Shown here piece after piece: positions 13,970 through 16,906 of a DNA stretch of 16,906 bases. The position numbers and the translations under genes were made by a program. The notes under the pieces are model-generated. The model was not told where the DNA came from. It did no database searches and saw only the letters and a program-made list of their open reading frames with translations. Numbering within the stretch: the first letter of the stretch is position 1; every line of letters begins with the position of its first letter. Source of the stretch: Clostridiales bacterium (GTDB lineage: Bacteria; Bacillota; Clostridia; Oscillospirales; QAMX01). The stretch is from contig JAAZBA010000268.1 in assembly GCA_012514045.1 (NCBI GenBank), positions 1-16,906 of the forward strand, read 5' to 3'.

Positions 13970-13985
13970 CTCAGGAGGCGAAACT

Positions 13986-14783
13986 ATGGAAAGAATAGAA
14001 GCGCTCACGAACCATTACTCTACACACAATGAAGACATACGCCTGGCTCCCAGGAGCGGCATGGTCGAGTTTTTGACCACTGTTCATTATGTAGAGAAAT
14101 ATCTGAAGCCGGGCATGCGTATACTTGAAATCGGTGCAGGTACAGGCCGATATTCGCACTATTTTGCGCAAAATGGTTATTACGTGGATGCCGTAGAGTT
14201 AATAGAATGTAACATTGACGTTTTCAAGGCAAATACAAAGGAAGGTGAAAACATCCGGGTACAGCAAGGTGATGCGGTAAATCTTCAGGATATTGCCTCT
14301 GATCAGTATGACATCACGCTTCTGCTCGGACCAATGTATCACCTTTATACTGATGAGGATAAACTCTCTGCCATGAGCGAGGCTATCCGTGTAACAAAGA
14401 AATACGGTATTGTGTTTGCAGCCTATTGCAATAACGACATTACTGTATATCACTATGGTTTTCTATGCGGAGGGTTTAAAACTGGAGAGCAGAATCACCT
14501 GGTTGACTTTGAAACCTTCAAGTTAAGTTCAACACCGAAAGAAATATTTACTCTTTATCGGCAGGAGGACATAAACGAACTGATGAGTCATTTCAATATC
14601 GAAAGACTTCACTATGTAGGAACCGATATGCTGACACGCTTTATCCGCGGCGCGGTTGACGAAATGGATGATGAGACTTTTGAGATGTATATGAAGTATC
14701 ATCTTTGCGTCTGTGAACGGTGCGATATGGTTGGCGCAACCGGGCATATGCTGGATATTTTCAGAAAGGAGGCGGATCTATGA
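13986..14783 (+). CDS. Class I SAM-dependent methyltransferase
   Basis: This 265-aa protein has a Rossmann methyltransferase core. The SAM-binding motif I is LEIGAGTGRY (47-56), the acidic residue after strand 2 is Glu71 (AVELIE), GD at 95-96 follows strand 3, and LLLGPMYHLY (112-121) takes the motif IV position. The start at 13986 is fixed by AGGAGG (13973-13978) 7 nt upstream. Extending the frame to a TTG at 13863 would run through the terminator and is rejected. It resembles a widespread, uncharacterised Firmicute family; small-molecule, RNA or protein substrates are all possible. Its TGA overlaps the ATG of the acetyltransferase. The attenuator-like leader suggests inducible expression. 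The fold is sure; the substrate is unknown. Confidence 0.88.
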   Translation: MERIEALTNHYSTHNEDIRLAPRSGMVEFLTTVHYVEKYLKPGMRILEIGAGTGRYSHYFAQNGYYVDAVELIECNIDVFKANTKEGENIRVQQGDAVNLQDIASDQYDITLLLGPMYHLYTDEDKLSAMSEAIRVTKKYGIVFAAYCNNDITVYHYGFLCGGFKTGEQNHLVDFETFKLSSTPKEIFTLYRQEDINELMSHFNIERLHYVGTDMLTRFIRGAVDEMDDETFEMYMKYHLCVCERCDMVGATGHMLDIFRKEADL

Positions 14784-15781
14784 GCGTGTCAATTAAAAAC
14801 ACAAATCCTTCCGAGGTTGAGGAATTGTCGCAAATCCAGAAAGCAGCCTTCAAGCATTTATATGAAAAACACCGCGACGACAGCAACCCCTTCCTTAGAG
14901 GTCCGGAGGATATCCTGCGAAGATTGAATAAGTTTAATCGGCATTATACTATCTTGTACGATGGGAAAACAGTCGGCGGTATCTACTACCGCTTATATGG
15001 GAGACGTATTCCTGATTACGAAATCGGTGCAGGTGAATACTACCTTGCGCGTATCTTCATTCATCCGGATTACCAGAATAAAAAAATTGCGAGAAATGCG
15101 ATTCTTCTGTGTGAAAAAGAATTTCCCGACGCACGATTATATTATTTGGATTTGCCTGAGGATATGGAGAAAAACCGCAGATGCTACCAAAGTGTCGGTT
15201 ACCGCGATACCGGAGAGAGGATCCGTATTAATGACGCACTGACTCTTGCTACGTTCAAAAAGACGGTAAATGATGCGTTTGATCCTGCAGGCGTTACACT
15301 GCCGATGATATATAAGGCGGATAGGGAAGAGCTGAATGAGTGCCTGGAAGTTATTCATCAAAGCTTTAGTACCGTAGCTGAGCAGTTCGGTCTGACGAAG
15401 GAAAACTGCCCAAAGCACACAAGTTTTCTTCCTCTTTCAGCGATTGAAGCTCAGATAGACCGTGGCTGGCGAATGTTCGCGCTGTATGCCGGCAAAAAAA
15501 TCATCGGATATATTTCACTCTCCGAAGAAAGCGACGATACCTTTGAGCTTCACAATTTCGCGGTTCTGCCGGAATACCGTCATAACGGATTTGGAAAACT
15601 TCTCCTCGATCACGCAAAAGATACTGTGAAATCCCTGGGCGGCAGCGTTATTAAAATCGGCATTATCGAAGAAAGCACCGTGCTGAAGAACTGGTACATT
15701 GCCAATGGATTTGTGCATACCGGAGTAAAAAAATATGATCATCTGCCGTTTACGAGCGGATACATGGAATGGAGAGTGTAA
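14780..15781 (+). CDS. Tandem-domain GNAT N-acetyltransferase
   Basis: This 333-aa protein contains two GNAT folds. The first (about 3-165) has the acetyl-CoA segment LARIFIHPDYQNKKIARNAI, where the usual Q/R-x-x-G-x-G/A loop reads Q99-N-K-K-I-A, so its first Gly is replaced by Lys. The second (about 172-333) has the complete loop R267-H-N-G-F-G after NFAVLPEY, plus NWYIANGFVHTG (304-315). The C-terminal half is therefore the likelier active domain. The start at 14780 overlaps the methyltransferase stop (ATGA) and has AAGGAGG 7 nt upstream. The substrate is unknown; amino-group acetylation of a small molecule is typical of the family. Confidence 0.87.
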   Translation: MSVSIKNTNPSEVEELSQIQKAAFKHLYEKHRDDSNPFLRGPEDILRRLNKFNRHYTILYDGKTVGGIYYRLYGRRIPDYEIGAGEYYLARIFIHPDYQNKKIARNAILLCEKEFPDARLYYLDLPEDMEKNRRCYQSVGYRDTGERIRINDALTLATFKKTVNDAFDPAGVTLPMIYKADREELNECLEVIHQSFSTVAEQFGLTKENCPKHTSFLPLSAIEAQIDRGWRMFALYAGKKIIGYISLSEESDDTFELHNFAVLPEYRHNGFGKLLLDHAKDTVKSLGGSVIKIGIIEESTVLKNWYIANGFVHTGVKKYDHLPFTSGYMEWRV

Positions 15782-15785
15782 TAAA

Positions 15786-16328
15786 ATGCAGTATGCGATT
15801 GAATTATTCTTTAATGAAGAAATGGAAAAGCAGCTTTTTCGCTATGCTCAGAGAATTGCGGAAGAAAAGCTCAGCACAAAATTTCTTGAATATAAAGCAA
15901 GACCTCATGTTACATTAGCTTGCTTTAATGATGTCAGCGAAAAGGAAGGCATTGAGATAATAAAGTTTATCGCTCAAAAATACAGTGCTATACCGGTCTG
16001 TATCGGTTCCTTGGGAATGTTCACCGACACAAAAACGATTTTTGCCTACCCTGTTATGAAAAGTTCAATGTACGAAATGCACAGAGATATTCATGAATAT
16101 TTTCGCGGTTCTGATACGCGCGGCTGGGAGTGGTATCTGCCGGATGTTTGGGTTCCGCATTGCGCCCTCGCTATTATGCATGAAGATGAGGAAGAATCAT
16201 TTTATAAGGCGTGTGATTTAGTTTTGCGCGAATTTGAGAAGTCAAATGGTAAATTTTCGGCAATCGGCCTGGTCAAAATCACGTTACCGGCAGAAGAAAC
16301 TTTTGTAGCTGAATTGAAAGGAGTATAA
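15786..16328 (+). CDS. 2H phosphoesterase superfamily protein (2'-5' RNA ligase/LigT-like)
   Basis: This 180-aa protein shows the two half-sites of the 2H superfamily: RPHVTLACF with His41-x-Thr43 and WVPHCALAI with His125-x-Ala127. The superfamily motif is H-x-[T/S] twice, so the second site has lost its hydroxyl residue. Members act on 2'-5' or cyclic phosphodiesters in RNA or nucleotides. Here activity may be altered or absent, so the role is open. ATG 15786 lies 4 bp after the acetyltransferase TAA, with GGAGAG (15771-15776) as a modest SD. An in-frame ATG at 15735 overlaps the previous gene and has no SD. It is the third gene of the cassette. Confidence 0.82.
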   Translation: MQYAIELFFNEEMEKQLFRYAQRIAEEKLSTKFLEYKARPHVTLACFNDVSEKEGIEIIKFIAQKYSAIPVCIGSLGMFTDTKTIFAYPVMKSSMYEMHRDIHEYFRGSDTRGWEWYLPDVWVPHCALAIMHEDEEESFYKACDLVLREFEKSNGKFSAIGLVKITLPAEETFVAELKGV

Positions 16329-16330
16329 CC

Positions 16331-16888
16331 ATGATATTTGAAGACAAGCAGATAACCTTGAAAGACGGCAGAACAGCTGTCTTGAAAAGTCCCTGCGTTG
16401 AAGACGCGGAAAAGCTGCTTAACTACATAAAGAAAGCTAGCAGCGAAACAGATTTTCTTTTACGGTACCCGGAAGAATGGAACATCACCGTTGAGCAGGA
16501 GGAAGCGTGGGTAAATCGTATACGTTCCTCTCCCGATACCCTGGGAATCACCTGCTATATTAACAGTGAGGTTGCAGGCAACTGTGAAATCAGCTTCAAA
16601 AGCGGTATGAAAACTTCACACCGGGCAAATATTGGTATTGCGATTCTCAAAGACTACTGGAACCTCGGGATTGGCTCCGCCATGTTTGAGGAGCTTGTTG
16701 CCGCGGCGCAAAACAGAGGAACTGAGATCATGGAGCTGGATTTTGTGGAGGGCAACGATCGCGCAAGACATTTGTACGAAAAATTCGGATTCCGTGTCGT
16801 TTGCAAAAAACCGAATGCGTTCAAACTCAGGGACGGTACTTATTTAAGTGAGTTCCATATGCAGAAATATCTGATACGCAGATTGTAA
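16331..16888 (+). CDS. GNAT N-acetyltransferase (RimJ/RimL-like)
   Basis: This 185-aa single-domain GNAT protein has IGIAILKDYWNLGIGSAMF at 101-119, with the acetyl-CoA loop N111-L-G-I-G115, then LDFVEGNDRARHLYEKFGF (136-154), the usual late strand and helix. The N-terminal part (SSETDFLLRYPEEW, 37-50) is typical of clostridial GNAT proteins of this size. The start at 16331 has AAAGGAG (16317-16323) 7 nt upstream and lies 2 bp after the previous stop. It ends 18 bp before the window edge; whether the operon continues cannot be seen. The substrate is unknown. Confidence 0.88.
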   Translation: MIFEDKQITLKDGRTAVLKSPCVEDAEKLLNYIKKASSETDFLLRYPEEWNITVEQEEAWVNRIRSSPDTLGITCYINSEVAGNCEISFKSGMKTSHRANIGIAILKDYWNLGIGSAMFEELVAAAQNRGTEIMELDFVEGNDRARHLYEKFGFRVVCKKPNAFKLRDGTYLSEFHMQKYLIRRL

Positions 16889-16906
16889 AATGAAGATGCA
16901 ATAGTA

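Noticed and set aside
13863..13985. TTG-initiated 41-residue N-terminal extension of the methyltransferase
   Set aside because: It would read through the terminator hairpin and has no SD. AGGAGG fits ATG 13986, and the SAM motif spacing is normal from there.
1..16906. CRISPR arrays, tRNA/rRNA genes, insertion sequences, attachment sites
   Set aside because: I saw no regularly spaced repeats, tRNA-like cloverleafs, transposase motifs or terminal inverted repeats on reading both strands.
16889..16906. Possible next gene after the last GNAT
   Set aside because: The 18 remaining bases contain ATG AAG ATG CAA TAG only, so no gene starts there in that frame, and the rest lies outside the window.

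Overview
The window looks like chromosome of a low-to-mid GC anaerobic Firmicute of the class Clostridia. I infer this from the Shine-Dalgarno (SD) sites, the TTGACA/TATAAT promoters, a glutamate dehydrogenase of the Clostridium symbiosum type, a desulfoferrodoxin-type iron domain, and a MarR-controlled heterodimeric ABC exporter. I cannot name a species from the sequence.

Layout. (1) 1-438, minus strand: the 5' part of an unrecognised acidic protein that runs off the left edge. (2) 766-6160, plus strand: a tightly packed six-gene operon. An XRE-type regulator fused to a desulfoferrodoxin-like module is followed by aroB, aroA, aroC, an AroQ-class chorismate mutase and a fused aroE-aroK gene. 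Junctions are 1 bp, ATGA overlap, 0 bp, ATGA overlap and ATGA overlap, so translation is probably coupled. The enzymes cover dehydroquinate formation, shikimate reduction and phosphorylation, EPSP and chorismate synthesis, and conversion of chorismate to prephenate. DAHP synthase, dehydroquinase and the later Phe/Tyr/Trp steps are not in the window. (3) 6286-7747: a glutamate dehydrogenase unit with a consensus promoter and an intrinsic terminator. (4) 7768-9405: a GH3 family (NagZ-like) glycosidase, ending at a 13-bp-stem terminator hairpin that lies between convergent genes. (5) 13605-9461, minus strand: a marR - ABC - ABC operon for an asymmetric multidrug-type exporter. A perfect 20-bp palindrome just downstream of its -10 box is a probable MarR autoregulatory operator.

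(6) 13718-16888, plus strand, is the most interesting part. A consensus promoter drives a 32-codon upstream ORF, then a strong intrinsic terminator, then four tightly spaced genes: a SAM methyltransferase, a tandem-GNAT acetyltransferase, a 2H (LigT-like) phosphoesterase and a GNAT acetyltransferase. The last codons of the upstream ORF can pair over 14 positions with the left arm of the terminator. That is the layout expected of a ribosome-controlled transcription attenuator, as known for several inducible antibiotic-resistance genes. The cassette may therefore be a small-molecule modification or resistance system induced when ribosomes stall. This is an inference from layout and hand-checked base pairing; no homology search or folding program was run.
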